Below the pieces are notes generated by a model. The model saw nothing but the letters and a program-made list of their open reading frames with translations. It made no database searches and was not told where the DNA came from. This document shows positions 27,023 to 37,048 of a DNA stretch of 59,606 nt, piece by piece. Source of the stretch: Flavobacterium sp. (GTDB lineage Bacteria > Bacteroidota > Bacteroidia > Flavobacteriales > Flavobacteriaceae); NCBI RefSeq assembly GCF_024305175.1, contig NZ_JAMWYY010000014.1, forward strand, positions 1 through 59,606. Direction: 5' to 3'. Numbering within the stretch: the first letter of the stretch is position 1; each line of letters begins with the position of its first letter. The translations under genes and the position numbers were made by a program.

Positions 27023-28420
27023 TTACATGTTTAGCAAGTTGTGTGCATCATCCTCAAGCGCTTCTTCTTCTTTTTGTTCAGCGCGCTGAATTATAGTTTC
27101 AGGCAGCGTTTTTTTGGCTTTGGCTCCCATTTTCTTAAGCTTTTCTATAGAGGTTACAATATTGCCGCGCCCTTCTATCAGTTTATTCATGGCACCCTGA
27201 TAGGCCTTTTTACCTTCGTCCATCCGTTTGCCCACAGTAATAAGGTCGGTAACAAAACCTTCAAATTTATCATATAATGCACCTGCCTGGCGAGCTATTT
27301 CATAAGCGTTTTCCTGCTGCTTCTGGTTGGTCCACATACTGTCTATAGTACGTAGTGTTGCCAGCAGTGTGCTCGGTGTAACAATTACTATATTTTTCTC
27401 AAAGGCTTTATTATATAATGTGTTGTCTTCATTTAATGCATACGCAAAAGCAGCCTCAATGGGTATAAAAAGCAGCACAAAATCGGGGCTCTCCATACTG
27501 TAAAGGTCATGGTAATTTTTAGCACTTAGCTGCTCTACATGGCGGCGTATGCTGTTGCAGTGCTCTTTAAGGTGTGCCAGCCTTAATGGGTCGTCTTCTT
27601 CATTCACATACCGTTCATAAGCCACGAGGGAAACTTTACTGTCAACCACCATTTTCTTACCATCGGGCAGGCTTATTACCACATCAGGCATTACGCGGCT
27701 TCCTTCTTCGGTGGTATGGCTCTGCTGCACAAAATACTCACGCCCTTTTTCCAGCCCCGATTTTTCGAGCACGCGCTCCAGTATAAGCTCACCCCAGTTG
27801 CCCTGCATTTTGGTGTCGCCCTTAAGCGCTTTGGTAAGGTTAAGCGTTTCACGGCTCATTTGCTCGTTCATTTCCCGCAGCCCTACTATCTGCTGCCGCA
27901 GCGCAGCATGATAATCGATACTCTCTTTATGGGTGTCTTCCACCTTTTTCTCAAACAGGTGTATTTTTTCCTGAAGCGGGGAGAGGATGTTCCTTATATT
28001 CTCCTTGTTCTGCTCGGTAAACTTATTCGATTTCTCCTCAAGTATTTTATTGGCAAGATTTTCAAACTCTTTGGTAAATTTTTCCCTTAGGTGTTCTGTT
28101 TCCTGCCTTTGTTCCTTCATGCGTTCCAAAAGGTTGTCATAATCGGTTTCCCTTTTGGTTAGTTGTATAGCCAGTGCGTCTTTTTCAGTACGCAGCCCGT
28201 TACGCTCTTCCTGCAGTTGTACAAACTGCTTTTCGAGTAATGCTTTTTCGTTGGAGGCCTGTTGCCTTAGTTGCTCTATCTGCATAAGGAAGCCTGCATT
28301 GCGTTCTTCCAGCACTTTTTTTTCGGATTCTGATTTTGAAGAAAAGAGTAACTTTCCTATGTATATGCCAATGGCTAAGGCAATAACAAAGGCGAGTAGT
28401 AATATAATAGTATCAGGCAT
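27023..28420 (-). CDS. rmuC: DNA recombination protein RmuC
   Basis: A 465-residue protein. An N-terminal membrane helix (residues 4-25) is followed by a long coiled coil to about residue 190 (LEERNAGFLMQIEQLRQQAS and similar). The RmuC nuclease-like domain then contains MQGNWGELILERVLEKSGLE and VMPDVVISLPDGKKMVVDSK, the PD-(D/E)xK-type core. RmuC limits inversion at short repeats in E. coli; the biochemical activity is inferred. Length matches the family. It precedes the thioesterase by 9 bp. Confidence 0.95.
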   Translation of the reverse strand: MPDTIILLLAFVIALAIGIYIGKLLFSSKSESEKKVLEERNAGFLMQIEQLRQQASNEKALLEKQFVQLQEERNGLRTEKDALAIQLTKRETDYDNLLERMKEQRQETEHLREKFTKEFENLANKILEEKSNKFTEQNKENIRNILSPLQEKIHLFEKKVEDTHKESIDYHAALRQQIVGLREMNEQMSRETLNLTKALKGDTKMQGNWGELILERVLEKSGLEKGREYFVQQSHTTEEGSRVMPDVVISLPDGKKMVVDSKVSLVAYERYVNEEDDPLRLAHLKEHCNSIRRHVEQLSAKNYHDLYSMESPDFVLLFIPIEAAFAYALNEDNTLYNKAFEKNIVIVTPSTLLATLRTIDSMWTNQKQQENAYEIARQAGALYDKFEGFVTDLITVGKRMDEGKKAYQGAMNKLIEGRGNIVTSIEKLKKMGAKAKKTLPETIIQRAEQKEEEALEDDAHNLLNM

Positions 28421-28566
28421 TTTTATTGTATTTACTGAAACGTAAAAATAAGCAAAATACCTGCATGCAGTTTAAGTTATTATGATAAGATTTCTTTTCG
28501 GACTGTAGCTGTTTTAATATCATTGCTTAGGATACAGCTATTAAAAAAATATTACTAAACAGATGC

Positions 28567-29223
28567 TTATAAATAATGTTCTTCTATTACCTGCCTTATT
28601 AGCGAGTTGTTGTCGTTGCTATTGAATACTTTTTTCATTTTAGTTATCCTGTTGCGGATGGCACTTGGCGATAACGGAATTATTTGTTCTATGTCTTTTA
28701 ACCTATAGCCCTTTGCCAGATACATTAAAATTTGCCGGTTATAATCTTCAATCATAATGCCTTTTTTCCATATAGTGTTCAGACACTGCTTTACCAACAT
28801 ACTCTTATATATCTTACCCGCAATTATATCACGTATTATATCAGGAAAATTGTAGGCTGTAATGTCATTTTTAATGGCAAGGCCTTCTGGTTTAACCTTT
28901 TTTATAAGGTCATAAATTATTAATACTTCGGTATGAGAAGTGATTATGAATACTTTACAGGAAGGGAACATTTTTTTTATTAATAATGCAATATCTCCAC
29001 CTGAATTTAGCTTCTTTTCAGGATAGGAGGGAATATTATGATCCAGAATTGCGAGATCATAACCTGTTCCCGATTTAGCACAAATATCAATCATACTATA
29101 TGCTTCCTGGCATGTTTGTACAATCGTAATATTATTGGTAGTAGCTACAACTGATTCTTCAACTATGAGATCCTTATACATTAGGGCTGTCATCGGATGG
29201 TCTTCTACAATTAATATATTCAT
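28567..29223 (-). CDS. Response regulator, receiver plus LuxR-type HTH (orphan)
   Basis: A 218-residue regulator. The receiver domain occupies residues 1-125, with the acidic pair Glu7/Asp8 in ILIVEDHP, phosphoacceptor Asp61 in LAILDHNIPS, Thr in FIITSHTE, and a Lys before the last helix. A GerE/LuxR-type helix-turn-helix occupies about 155-215 (ILMYLAKGYRLKDIEQIIPL, then SPSAIRNRITKMKK). No sensor kinase is adjacent. The divergent neighbour is the 1642-residue surface protein, 298 bp away, which it might control. Confidence 0.88.
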   Translation of the reverse strand: MNILIVEDHPMTALMYKDLIVEESVVATTNNITIVQTCQEAYSMIDICAKSGTGYDLAILDHNIPSYPEKKLNSGGDIALLIKKMFPSCKVFIITSHTEVLIIYDLIKKVKPEGLAIKNDITAYNFPDIIRDIIAGKIYKSMLVKQCLNTIWKKGIMIEDYNRQILMYLAKGYRLKDIEQIIPLSPSAIRNRITKMKKVFNSNDNNSLIRQVIEEHYL

Positions 29224-29473
29224 AAGAAAGAATTTTTAATTGGGATGGATATTCAATAAAAGCCAATTTATTAAATTTTTAAGATAAAGAGTCGGAATAT
29301 TAGTTAAATCTGAAGGTGTATTTACAACACATTTACATTGAATTGTTAAAATAATATTATATATGATAATATCATAAAGTTGTTTTTAAGTTTATTTTAA
29401 CATAGAGTGTTGCTTTTTAATTGTTAATGTTAAAATGTCACTTAGCTGGTAATTAAGGGCTTATTTTTTTGCT

Positions 29474-29496
29474 AAGTTTAAGAAAATTTTAAACTT
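29474..29496. promoter_or_regulatory. Inverted repeat upstream of the giant T9SS protein gene
   Basis: The perfect 8-bp arms AAGTTTAA and TTAAACTT are separated by 7 bp, ending 25 bp before the start codon. The rest of the 298-bp divergent region is AT-rich with no other clear signal. It could be a site for the neighbouring response regulator or a leader hairpin. Confidence 0.45.
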
Positions 29497-29521
29497 ATGT
29501 CTAATCCAACTACTAATTATT

Positions 29522-32500
29522 ATGCAACAAAAAAACATTTTTAAACATTTAAAGAAAATGCTTTTTCTCCTTTTCTGGATGATAGTATTTACAACAATTT
29601 CGTATGCCCAAAACGGAACTTCAATTTATTGGACACAACAAGTTGGGTGTATAGAATATGATAGTGAAGGTACATCTGAAGACCCTAAACGACTTCGACT
29701 ATTAGAGGACATTGAAGATGGCCCTTGTGTAAGATTCTGCGAATATACTTCTGTAACATATACCATATTTGGTGATGACATAACAGATGTTTCGTGGACG
29801 GTTACCGGAGGTACTATAACTAATACTTATGGTCCGGTAAGTGAATCTGCATCAATTGATTGGGATGCTGCAGGTAACGGATTTATAGGTATAATTATAA
29901 GTTATTCTGACGGTTCTGAACAAAATATTACTATATGCGTAGAGAAAATAGTGAGCCCGAAAGCTGAATTTGATATTTACGGTATAAACCCGGAACCTGT
30001 TTTTTGTATTGATTCTGATGTGTATTTTGACAACCTCTCTATTACTAACGGAGGTACAGATTTGTTCGCTTATTTCTGGGATTTTGGCGACGGCACTTAC
30101 TCAACAGCTTATGAGCCTATACATAATTATAACCAGGCAGGTAATTATAATGTAAAGTTAGTGGTGTATAACTTATGTAACTGTTACAGTTCTTATTCTT
30201 TAGAGGTAAAGATTGAAGATAAGCCCGATGTAGAAATATATTGCCCTGCTATAGTATGCGAAGGAGATGTAGCCAATTATACCACAAGTGCAAATTGTCC
30301 CGGTAACTGGGAAGTTACCGGCGGTACGATAGTAGCAAATAATGGTATAAGCATTGATGTAAGATGGGATCAGGTAGGGCCGGACGGTTTTGGAACAGTT
30401 AATTACAGAAGTGAATGTGCATGCCCTTTCTGGACGAGTATAAGGGTGCCAGTTATATTAAGGAGAGGTCAAATTACAGGGCCTTCAGAAATTTGTGTAG
30501 GAGATCAGGGTGTGTTTAGTTTGCCTCAGTGGGCAACAACAGATTTTCTATGGAATCTTAATTCTTTAAGCAACCCCGGATCAGCCACGAGCCTTGTTTA
30601 TACTTCACAAAGAAACAAAATTGTAGTAGATGCTTTAGAACCGGGAGACTATGTGTTAGAGTGTAAATACTATAACACTCTTGTAGGCTGCGAAGGCTCA
30701 GCAAGTTTTAGTTTTACGATAGGAGAAGGAACATCTGTAATTGGAGAACAGGAAGTATGCGAAAATATTGAGTATACCTATACAAATTCTGAAAATGCTG
30801 TTGTTGACTGGACATTAATCAGTAATAATACTGTGGTTGCAACATTTACCGGGGTTAGTTTTCAGCATACATTTACCGATTCAGGTTCTTACACACTCTC
30901 TGTGGTAAATGGTAATAACTCATGTGATAGCGAACCTTTTACCATAGATGTTTATGATACCCCCCAGCCACCTTCAGGAACACTTGATGGGGAAATTTAT
31001 ATATGCCCCGGAAATCCTTATGAATATACACTTGCCAATAATAACCCTAATGTGTTATATGAATGGAGTGTTACAAACGGAACAATATTTGGAAGCTCTA
31101 CAGGTGAAACTGTAACTGTAGAATTTGGCCCTGCCGGCCCATATGCACTTAGTGTAATACAAAAGTTTGTTACAGCACCGGGTTGTGAGTCTGAAGCTAC
31201 GGTATTCGATATATACCCTTTACAACCGGATGTAGTAGTAACAAACGATGAAAATAAAACTATTTTCTGCCCGAGTAGTGTAACAACATATACAGCAAGT
31301 TTTTTAAATTTTACTCCGGATTATATCGAATGGCTTGTACTTGATAACTTCGGTAACGTTATTGATGGTATAAACAGCCCTACAGTAACAGTAAGCTGGA
31401 ATGAAATTTCTAATAGTAATACGGGGGTTTTAAGGCTTCGGGTAAAGGCATGCGGAGAAGATTACTATATAGATACAAATGTAGAATTGTATGAACTGCC
31501 GGAATTGGATCTTGATGTGCCCACGGCTATTTGTTTTGGTTCACAAATTAATGCTGAATTGATAATAACATCTCCACAGCCTGTAACTTCTGGATCTGTA
31601 TTGTGGGATTTCGGAAATGGCAGCACGCAAACTACCCCTGTAAGTTCGTCAGGGCTTTATACACTCAATAATCCTTATACTAATACTACAGGAAGCAATA
31701 TAGATTTTACGATTACTGCTACTCTTGTTAGCCCTAACGGCTGTAGTCATGAACCTTATTCAACTGATGTTATACTTGTATATCCGCAAACTACAATAAG
31801 TATAAGCCCTGGTTACGATTATGGTATTTGCCCTGATAATTATGACGGAAGTATTATTATTTCTGCAAACGCTGTTAGTGGCCTTAACCTCACGTTGACT
31901 TACCAGTGGTATAGAAATAATACACCTATACCAAATGCAAACTCCAGTACATATCAGATACCCGTTGGAAGTCCATTAGGGGTGTATTATGTACAGGTTG
32001 AAGACAGTAACGGATGTATCGTAAATTCTCAGAATATTAGTGTTAGTGATAATTGTGAGCCTGGAGATCCATGCTCTATACCTTCTGATGCAAATATAAA
32101 TTTAAGCGCAGGCTGGACTTCGTGTAATACAATTTCCGCATCGTTAAGTTTTAACGGTACAGCAAGTGTTAGCTGGGTAGGAAGCCCGCTTATTAGCCTT
32201 GTATCAGGAAATACCGGAGGCGCTCAGTTCTATTCAGATGTGCCGGGCACTCATTTAATAACTGCATTTATTACTTTCCAGACACCGCAAGGGCCTTGTA
32301 TGACACAACGCCAGGTAGAAGTTATTACTAATTATGATCCGGATTTTAATTATACAGTTACCTGCAACGGCGCTGGAACAGGTTATGATGTAACCTTGTT
32401 TAATAATAGTACAATATTTGATATTGGCTCCGATAATCCTGTTACCTACACCTTTAGCAGTCCTGCTATGACAACACAGACAGGAGAAGAAGTAACAGTT

Positions 32501-34450
32501 TCTAATTTAGCTCCCGGAAGCTATAATTTTACTCTCCAGTTAACTTCACCAGGCAGGCCGTCATGCAGTATAACCAAAACCATAGTGCTGGATCCGCTGC
32601 CTAATGCAAGTGTAGGGCCTATTGACAATGCTTATTGTGCCGAGTCGCCGATAACCTTAACTATTAACAATTACAATCCAAATAATACATACCAGTGGTT
32701 TTTTAACGGAACCAGCTATATTGCCAGCGGCCCTGTAACTGAGATACAAATTGCTAACGCTTTTACCAACTTTCAGGTAATGCTTGAGGAAAGTTCCCCA
32801 CTAAGTTGTTCTTCTATAAGTTACTCAGGTTTTACAGATATAATAAAGAATGAATATCTTAACGCATTATTAACGTCAGCCAATACCCCTGCTTGCCAAG
32901 GACAAAATCCTTCTCCTACTATAACATTTAATCCTGGCTTGGGTGCTCCTATGCCCGCTTCTTTTGATTGGATGAAGGGAGACCAAGTGGTAGCTACTTC
33001 CATGAGTAACGTATTTACTCCACCTGCTACCGGAACGTATTGGGTAACGGCATATGATGCAAACGGTTGTAAGTTTGCATCTAATTCCGGAGCTTCAGTT
33101 ATTATATTATCACAGCCGCAGGTTCGTGTAAGCGGGCCTACTACAGTATGTAATGAAGGAGAGGAAAGTGTACATGGTTCGGGGCCATCAAGTGGTGTTG
33201 AATACAGGTGGCTTATTAATTCAGCCCCAGCTTCGGGTGCTTACGGTACATGGAGTTCTGCTACACCATTAGATATCCCAATAGATACTGCTACTCCGGG
33301 TACTTATACTTTTACTCTCGAAGTGAGGCTTACAGGTTCATCTGCCTGTAGTAACGCTGACAATATAACCGTAACGGTTTATCCTGCAGTTGCAGAGCCG
33401 GTACTGAGTTATCAGGTTATTACCTGCGAACCATATCTTGTTGAGGTAACTGCATCCGGAGGTCAGGGAAATTATAACTGGACTAATGGTACTTCAGGTA
33501 CTACAACTTATTCTTCAATTGGCGGTGCTATTGGAGTATATTATACTGATGTTAACGGTTGCCAGACAAAATCAACCTTAACCATACCACATCCACTGGA
33601 AGCATCATTATGGATGATTCCTACCGGTTGCTATAGTTTATGTCTTACAGCAGACCCGGCATGGTATGTACTTGCCCCGCTTATTACTGTGGGTCATTAC
33701 GAGTGGATGGTAAATAATCAGGTTGTACTTTCAGGTAACAACAGCCCTGTATCTAACATAGAAGTTACACAGGCCGGTGACTACCAGCTAATTTTAGAGC
33801 AGGATGGATGCGTTAAAGAAAGTAATACGTTTAGTGTATCACCAAGCTTTGAAGAATGTGAATATGATGATTGTAAACTCAGGATAGTAATCAGGAATGT
33901 TATATATAATGGAGAAGGAGTTTATCTGGTAAGTGGCTATATTGTTAATGGTTCTTCTGCGCCAATGACTGTTTCTCTAAGCAGTTTTAACAGTTATGGT
34001 GTTTATATTCCATCTTCAGTTACTATTCCTGCCGGAGGTACTTATAATTTTGGGCCTTTGCAATTTATTCCTGACAGTAGTTTTAATGGCGGAACGGATA
34101 TACTGATTGTACAGGGAGAAGATTGCCTTCAGGCAGCAGAAATTACTTTCCCTAAGGGTGGTTCTTCACAGGCACGCAGTGCGGCGACGGGAGACGATAC
34201 TAAACTAATAATGACGCCAAATCCTGCAGAAAGTTTTACGATTGTAGAATATGATTTAGGAAATATGTATTCATCTGCAGATAAATTAATAATTTATAAT
34301 CTTCTTGGTGTACCGGTAAATGAAATTAAACTTAATGCTTTATCTGGTAAAATAGAAGTGTCAACCGAAATCCTCTCTTCAGGTAGCTACATTGTGAGCA
34401 TAGAGGCAGACGGCCAACGTGCCTTGCAAAGGGTACTTGTAATAAAATAA
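29522..34450 (+). CDS. Large secreted Ig/PKD-repeat surface protein with T9SS sorting domain
   Basis: A 1642-residue extracellular protein. The signal peptide has a long basic start and ends at about residue 29 (TTISYAQ). A PKD domain (YFWDFGDGTYSTAYEPIHNY) lies near residue 190, followed by many PKD/Ig-like modules each holding paired Cys (ICPGNPYEYTLANNNPNVLY, VCENIEYTYTNSENAVVDWT). The final 80 residues form a type A T9SS signal with MTPNPAESFTIVEYDLG and YNLLGVPV. It resembles gliding or adhesin-class surface proteins but contains no recognisable enzymatic domain. Binding of an extracellular polymer is plausible. Confidence 0.9.
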   Translation: MQQKNIFKHLKKMLFLLFWMIVFTTISYAQNGTSIYWTQQVGCIEYDSEGTSEDPKRLRLLEDIEDGPCVRFCEYTSVTYTIFGDDITDVSWTVTGGTITNTYGPVSESASIDWDAAGNGFIGIIISYSDGSEQNITICVEKIVSPKAEFDIYGINPEPVFCIDSDVYFDNLSITNGGTDLFAYFWDFGDGTYSTAYEPIHNYNQAGNYNVKLVVYNLCNCYSSYSLEVKIEDKPDVEIYCPAIVCEGDVANYTTSANCPGNWEVTGGTIVANNGISIDVRWDQVGPDGFGTVNYRSECACPFWTSIRVPVILRRGQITGPSEICVGDQGVFSLPQWATTDFLWNLNSLSNPGSATSLVYTSQRNKIVVDALEPGDYVLECKYYNTLVGCEGSASFSFTIGEGTSVIGEQEVCENIEYTYTNSENAVVDWTLISNNTVVATFTGVSFQHTFTDSGSYTLSVVNGNNSCDSEPFTIDVYDTPQPPSGTLDGEIYICPGNPYEYTLANNNPNVLYEWSVTNGTIFGSSTGETVTVEFGPAGPYALSVIQKFVTAPGCESEATVFDIYPLQPDVVVTNDENKTIFCPSSVTTYTASFLNFTPDYIEWLVLDNFGNVIDGINSPTVTVSWNEISNSNTGVLRLRVKACGEDYYIDTNVELYELPELDLDVPTAICFGSQINAELIITSPQPVTSGSVLWDFGNGSTQTTPVSSSGLYTLNNPYTNTTGSNIDFTITATLVSPNGCSHEPYSTDVILVYPQTTISISPGYDYGICPDNYDGSIIISANAVSGLNLTLTYQWYRNNTPIPNANSSTYQIPVGSPLGVYYVQVEDSNGCIVNSQNISVSDNCEPGDPCSIPSDANINLSAGWTSCNTISASLSFNGTASVSWVGSPLISLVSGNTGGAQFYSDVPGTHLITAFITFQTPQGPCMTQRQVEVITNYDPDFNYTVTCNGAGTGYDVTLFNNSTIFDIGSDNPVTYTFSSPAMTTQTGEEVTVSNLAPGSYNFTLQLTSPGRPSCSITKTIVLDPLPNASVGPIDNAYCAESPITLTINNYNPNNTYQWFFNGTSYIASGPVTEIQIANAFTNFQVMLEESSPLSCSSISYSGFTDIIKNEYLNALLTSANTPACQGQNPSPTITFNPGLGAPMPASFDWMKGDQVVATSMSNVFTPPATGTYWVTAYDANGCKFASNSGASVIILSQPQVRVSGPTTVCNEGEESVHGSGPSSGVEYRWLINSAPASGAYGTWSSATPLDIPIDTATPGTYTFTLEVRLTGSSACSNADNITVTVYPAVAEPVLSYQVITCEPYLVEVTASGGQGNYNWTNGTSGTTTYSSIGGAIGVYYTDVNGCQTKSTLTIPHPLEASLWMIPTGCYSLCLTADPAWYVLAPLITVGHYEWMVNNQVVLSGNNSPVSNIEVTQAGDYQLILEQDGCVKESNTFSVSPSFEECEYDDCKLRIVIRNVIYNGEGVYLVSGYIVNGSSAPMTVSLSSFNSYGVYIPSSVTIPAGGTYNFGPLQFIPDSSFNGGTDILIVQGEDCLQAAEITFPKGGSSQARSAATGDDTKLIMTPNPAESFTIVEYDLGNMYSSADKLIIYNLLGVPVNEIKLNALSGKIEVSTEILSSGSYIVSIEADGQRALQRVLVIK

Positions 34451-34455
34451 ATAAT

Positions 34456-34491
34456 AAAAAAATGCCACAGTTTTTGCTGTGGCATTTTTTT
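34456..34491 (+). terminator. Strong terminator after the giant T9SS gene
   Basis: The stem AAAAAATGCCACAG / CTGTGGCATTTTTT has a 6-nt loop and starts 6 bp after the stop. The next gene starts 33 bp beyond the stem. Confidence 0.93.
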
Positions 34492-34523
34492 ATTATTATT
34501 TAAAAATAATTCAATTAAAATTT

Positions 34524-36344
34524 ATGAAAAAACTATTACTAAGCCTGTTCTTTATTATCACATATTCAGTTTCCGCTCAGGAATACAACTGGCAGTGGGC
34601 AAAACGTGGTGGAGGAATTGTCAGCAGTCCAAGTGAAGGAGGTACATCATTTGCATATACCAATAGCGAGCAAATAAAAGATATCGTCGTTGATCATGAT
34701 AACAACTATTATTTTCTTGCTTACATAACACGGCAGCAGACAGAATATGATGGCCTTCCAATTACGGTATATAATGAATATAATGCAATAGATGTACTAT
34801 TAATCTCTACAACTTGCGATGGTACGTTCAGGTGGACGCAAACCCTTGGCGGTGGTGGTAATGACCGTAGCCATAAATTAGCTTTGGACAATGAAGGCGG
34901 ATTATATCTAACTGCTACTGTGCAAAACCTTACTGGTCCTGGGCAAATATATGTACCGCCACATTTTTCTCCGGAAGTTGCACTTCCTTATCTTGATGGT
35001 ACAGGGCAGGTACAGGAAGGATATAAAACCGCTGCGCTTGTAAAATATAATACAGATGATGGCTCACTGGCATGGTATAAAATGCTTCAGGGTGATGTGA
35101 ATTTGAATAATTTAGGCTCATTAATGGGACCTGTTATAGTAGATAATAATGGTAATGTCAGGTTGCTGGTAGGGCTTGTTTACGGTACACATTTAGAGGG
35201 GCAGGTAACTGTTCCTGAAACCTTTACTAATACTGCCAAATTCTTTATTGTAACAGTAAGCCCTGAAGGCGAATACCTCGATGTATTGGACTTACCAATG
35301 GAAGGTATTATAGAGCAGTCACAGGTTCAATTTAATTATGATGAAATTCTTAGCAGATATTATATATCAGGTCATCGTACTTATCCAGGAAACAGCACTT
35401 TAATACCGCTTTCTTATGGTGGTACAGCATTTGAAAAATGTTCATTTATTCTTGCTATTGACGAAGAAGGTAATGAAATTTGGCGTTTAGAAGAAAATAT
35501 GTCGCTTAACGCTAACACCACCCGGATATTTGATTTCGTATTAGATGAAGATTCAAGTTTTTATATAAGCGGTATTTATAATAATAATGGGGGGGCTGTA
35601 ACGACATTCAGCAACTACACACTTCCTCCAACTCCGGGAATGGTTGCATTTGTCCTGAAAATGTCACCTGATGGTATGGTAACCTGGGGAAGTGCACCGG
35701 ATACAGAAACATCATTAAATTTCCCGTATGATATTGCAATAAATGGCGATGAAATTGCGGTAGCTACAGAGATGTTTCAGGGCACTTGGGATGAAGTTTC
35801 AATTGACCGCGGCCAAAATTATTTAAGTGACCCGGTAATATTGCGAATAAATAAAGAAACAGGAGTAGCTTTTGCGCTGCATGATGTTATGGGCAACTTT
35901 GGCAATAAAGATTCTTTTACAGCAATTGCAACTGATAATGATGGTAATTATATTGCAGGAGGATACCAAAGAAATCAACTGTTTACAGCAGAAGATGATG
36001 GTATTGAAACGCTTACAAAAGTTGGCGGTATAACAAGCTATACTGATTTTTTTATTGCCAAGCTGGCTGCTGTACCCTGCGGAACAAATGCAGGAATTGA
36101 AGACCATAGCTTTAATAATCTAAAAGTATATCCTAATCCTACAAATGGGCTTATCTATCTACAAACGGAAGAAACCGTTAGCGCGTTTGAAGTTATGAAC
36201 CTGTTAGGGCAGATAGTTAAAAGTGGAGATGTAAAAAATTCTCAAAACAGTATACAATTAGAAGAACTTAAAAGTGGTACTTATTTGCTGAAACTATATA
36301 CTGCTGATGGTAAAGTTGTAAGCCAAAAGATAATTAAGGAGTAA
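34524..36344 (+). CDS. Secreted beta-propeller-like protein with T9SS sorting domain
   Basis: A 606-residue protein started at ATG 34524, giving signal peptide MKKLLLSLFFIITYSVSAQ. The open frame extends 15 codons upstream into the terminator, which is unlikely to be translated. The body has repeated blades of the form DIVVDHDNNYYFLAY, LALDNEGGLYLTATV, AIATDNDGNYIAGGY, resembling SBBP-type propeller repeats. A type A T9SS signal closes the protein (LKVYPNPTNGLIYLQTEE ... SQKIIKE). It is probably transcribed separately from the giant protein because of the strong hairpin between them. Ligand unknown. Confidence 0.85.
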   Translation: MKKLLLSLFFIITYSVSAQEYNWQWAKRGGGIVSSPSEGGTSFAYTNSEQIKDIVVDHDNNYYFLAYITRQQTEYDGLPITVYNEYNAIDVLLISTTCDGTFRWTQTLGGGGNDRSHKLALDNEGGLYLTATVQNLTGPGQIYVPPHFSPEVALPYLDGTGQVQEGYKTAALVKYNTDDGSLAWYKMLQGDVNLNNLGSLMGPVIVDNNGNVRLLVGLVYGTHLEGQVTVPETFTNTAKFFIVTVSPEGEYLDVLDLPMEGIIEQSQVQFNYDEILSRYYISGHRTYPGNSTLIPLSYGGTAFEKCSFILAIDEEGNEIWRLEENMSLNANTTRIFDFVLDEDSSFYISGIYNNNGGAVTTFSNYTLPPTPGMVAFVLKMSPDGMVTWGSAPDTETSLNFPYDIAINGDEIAVATEMFQGTWDEVSIDRGQNYLSDPVILRINKETGVAFALHDVMGNFGNKDSFTAIATDNDGNYIAGGYQRNQLFTAEDDGIETLTKVGGITSYTDFFIAKLAAVPCGTNAGIEDHSFNNLKVYPNPTNGLIYLQTEETVSAFEVMNLLGQIVKSGDVKNSQNSIQLEELKSGTYLLKLYTADGKVVSQKIIKE

Positions 36345-36404
36345 ATTTTAAATCCATATATTTTTAATATTCAGTATACTATATGATATTATACTTGAAA
36401 TAGC

Positions 36405-36432
36405 AAAGCCTTTCGATTTCTCGAAAGGCTTT
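36405..36432 (+). terminator. Terminator after the propeller-like T9SS gene
   Basis: The stem AAAGCCTTTCGA / TCGAAAGGCTTT has a 4-nt loop and is followed by T-rich sequence. It lies 60 bp after the stop. Confidence 0.88.
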
Positions 36433-36640
36433 TTCTTTCGGGGAGGTATGACGACTTAAAACCACCACAAACACCTTATATACTCATATTGAAAGACGCT
36501 CACCGTTTTACTCACAAGGATTTATAACGGTAATAGTAATAAGTTTAATTATTATTTATAAAAGAGATTTGAATGTGCCTTAATATGACTGAGCGGAAGG
36601 TGGTATAACATATATAGTGATCAAATTCTGCCGGGATAAT

Positions 36641-36808
36641 TTACTGACCTACTAAGAATCCAGCGTTATGCGTGCTGTACCTACTGTAATTAAATCTGTA
36701 ATAAGAAGCGCACATTCTGCTTCGCGGGTCACCTTTTGTTTCAGAAGCTGTGTTATATAAAGCGCAAAATAAGATCACAAGAGTCATAAAAATCATATGC
36801 AGGCTATA
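36641..36808 (-). pseudogene. Possible remnant of an FGE/FISUMP-type protein C-terminus
   Basis: An open minus-strand frame of about 55 codons, free of stops from 36808 to TAA 36643-36641, with an ATG at 36796. The last third reads SRMCASYYRFNYSRYSTHNA and then GFLVGQ. The pattern C-x-S-x-x-R-x-x-Y-S ... G-F is that of the C-terminal strand of formylglycine-generating-enzyme-like or FISUMP domains. No upstream part of such a domain continues in this frame, so it looks like debris of a lost gene. It could also be chance. Confidence 0.3.
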
Positions 36809-36833
36809 CTATTTTTCTGAATGTTGATACGTA

Positions 36834-36935
36834 TCATAATGTTTCCGGTTCCTGAGCCATTATCTTTTGTGCAACTGCCTTAAAAGGATTTTCTTTTAAC
36901 GGAAATAATAATTTAGTAGAGTAGGGGTTATACCT
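36834..36935 (-). pseudogene. Possible second coding remnant in the gene-free region
   Basis: A minus-strand frame of 33 codons bounded by stops, ending TGA. The encoded KLLFPLKENPFKAVAQKIMA has protein-like composition and an amphipathic helix but no start codon. It lies in a different frame from the remnant at 36641-36808. The two may be pieces of one frameshifted gene. The family is not recognised. Confidence 0.2.
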
Positions 36936-37048
36936 TCACTTTTTGAAATATCAACGATAAGGGCATTTTAAAAGCCTTTAGTATTTTAGTTTAAGCATTA
37001 TAAAAATTATTATTGTAGTAATGATTAACAGTTAATAATATTAATTCT

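Larger units (their letters stand above)
36433..37048. other. Gene-free interval
   Basis: Apart from the two short minus-strand remnants described separately, I see no supported gene, RNA, repeat or terminator here. Base composition is AT-rich and similar to the flanks. It is the longest unoccupied stretch of the window. Confidence 0.6.

Noticed and set aside
36641..36808. Diversity-generating retroelement variable region, suggested by the FGE-like C-terminus
   Set aside because: No reverse transcriptase gene and no template repeat are visible in the window, and the frame has no intact upstream domain.
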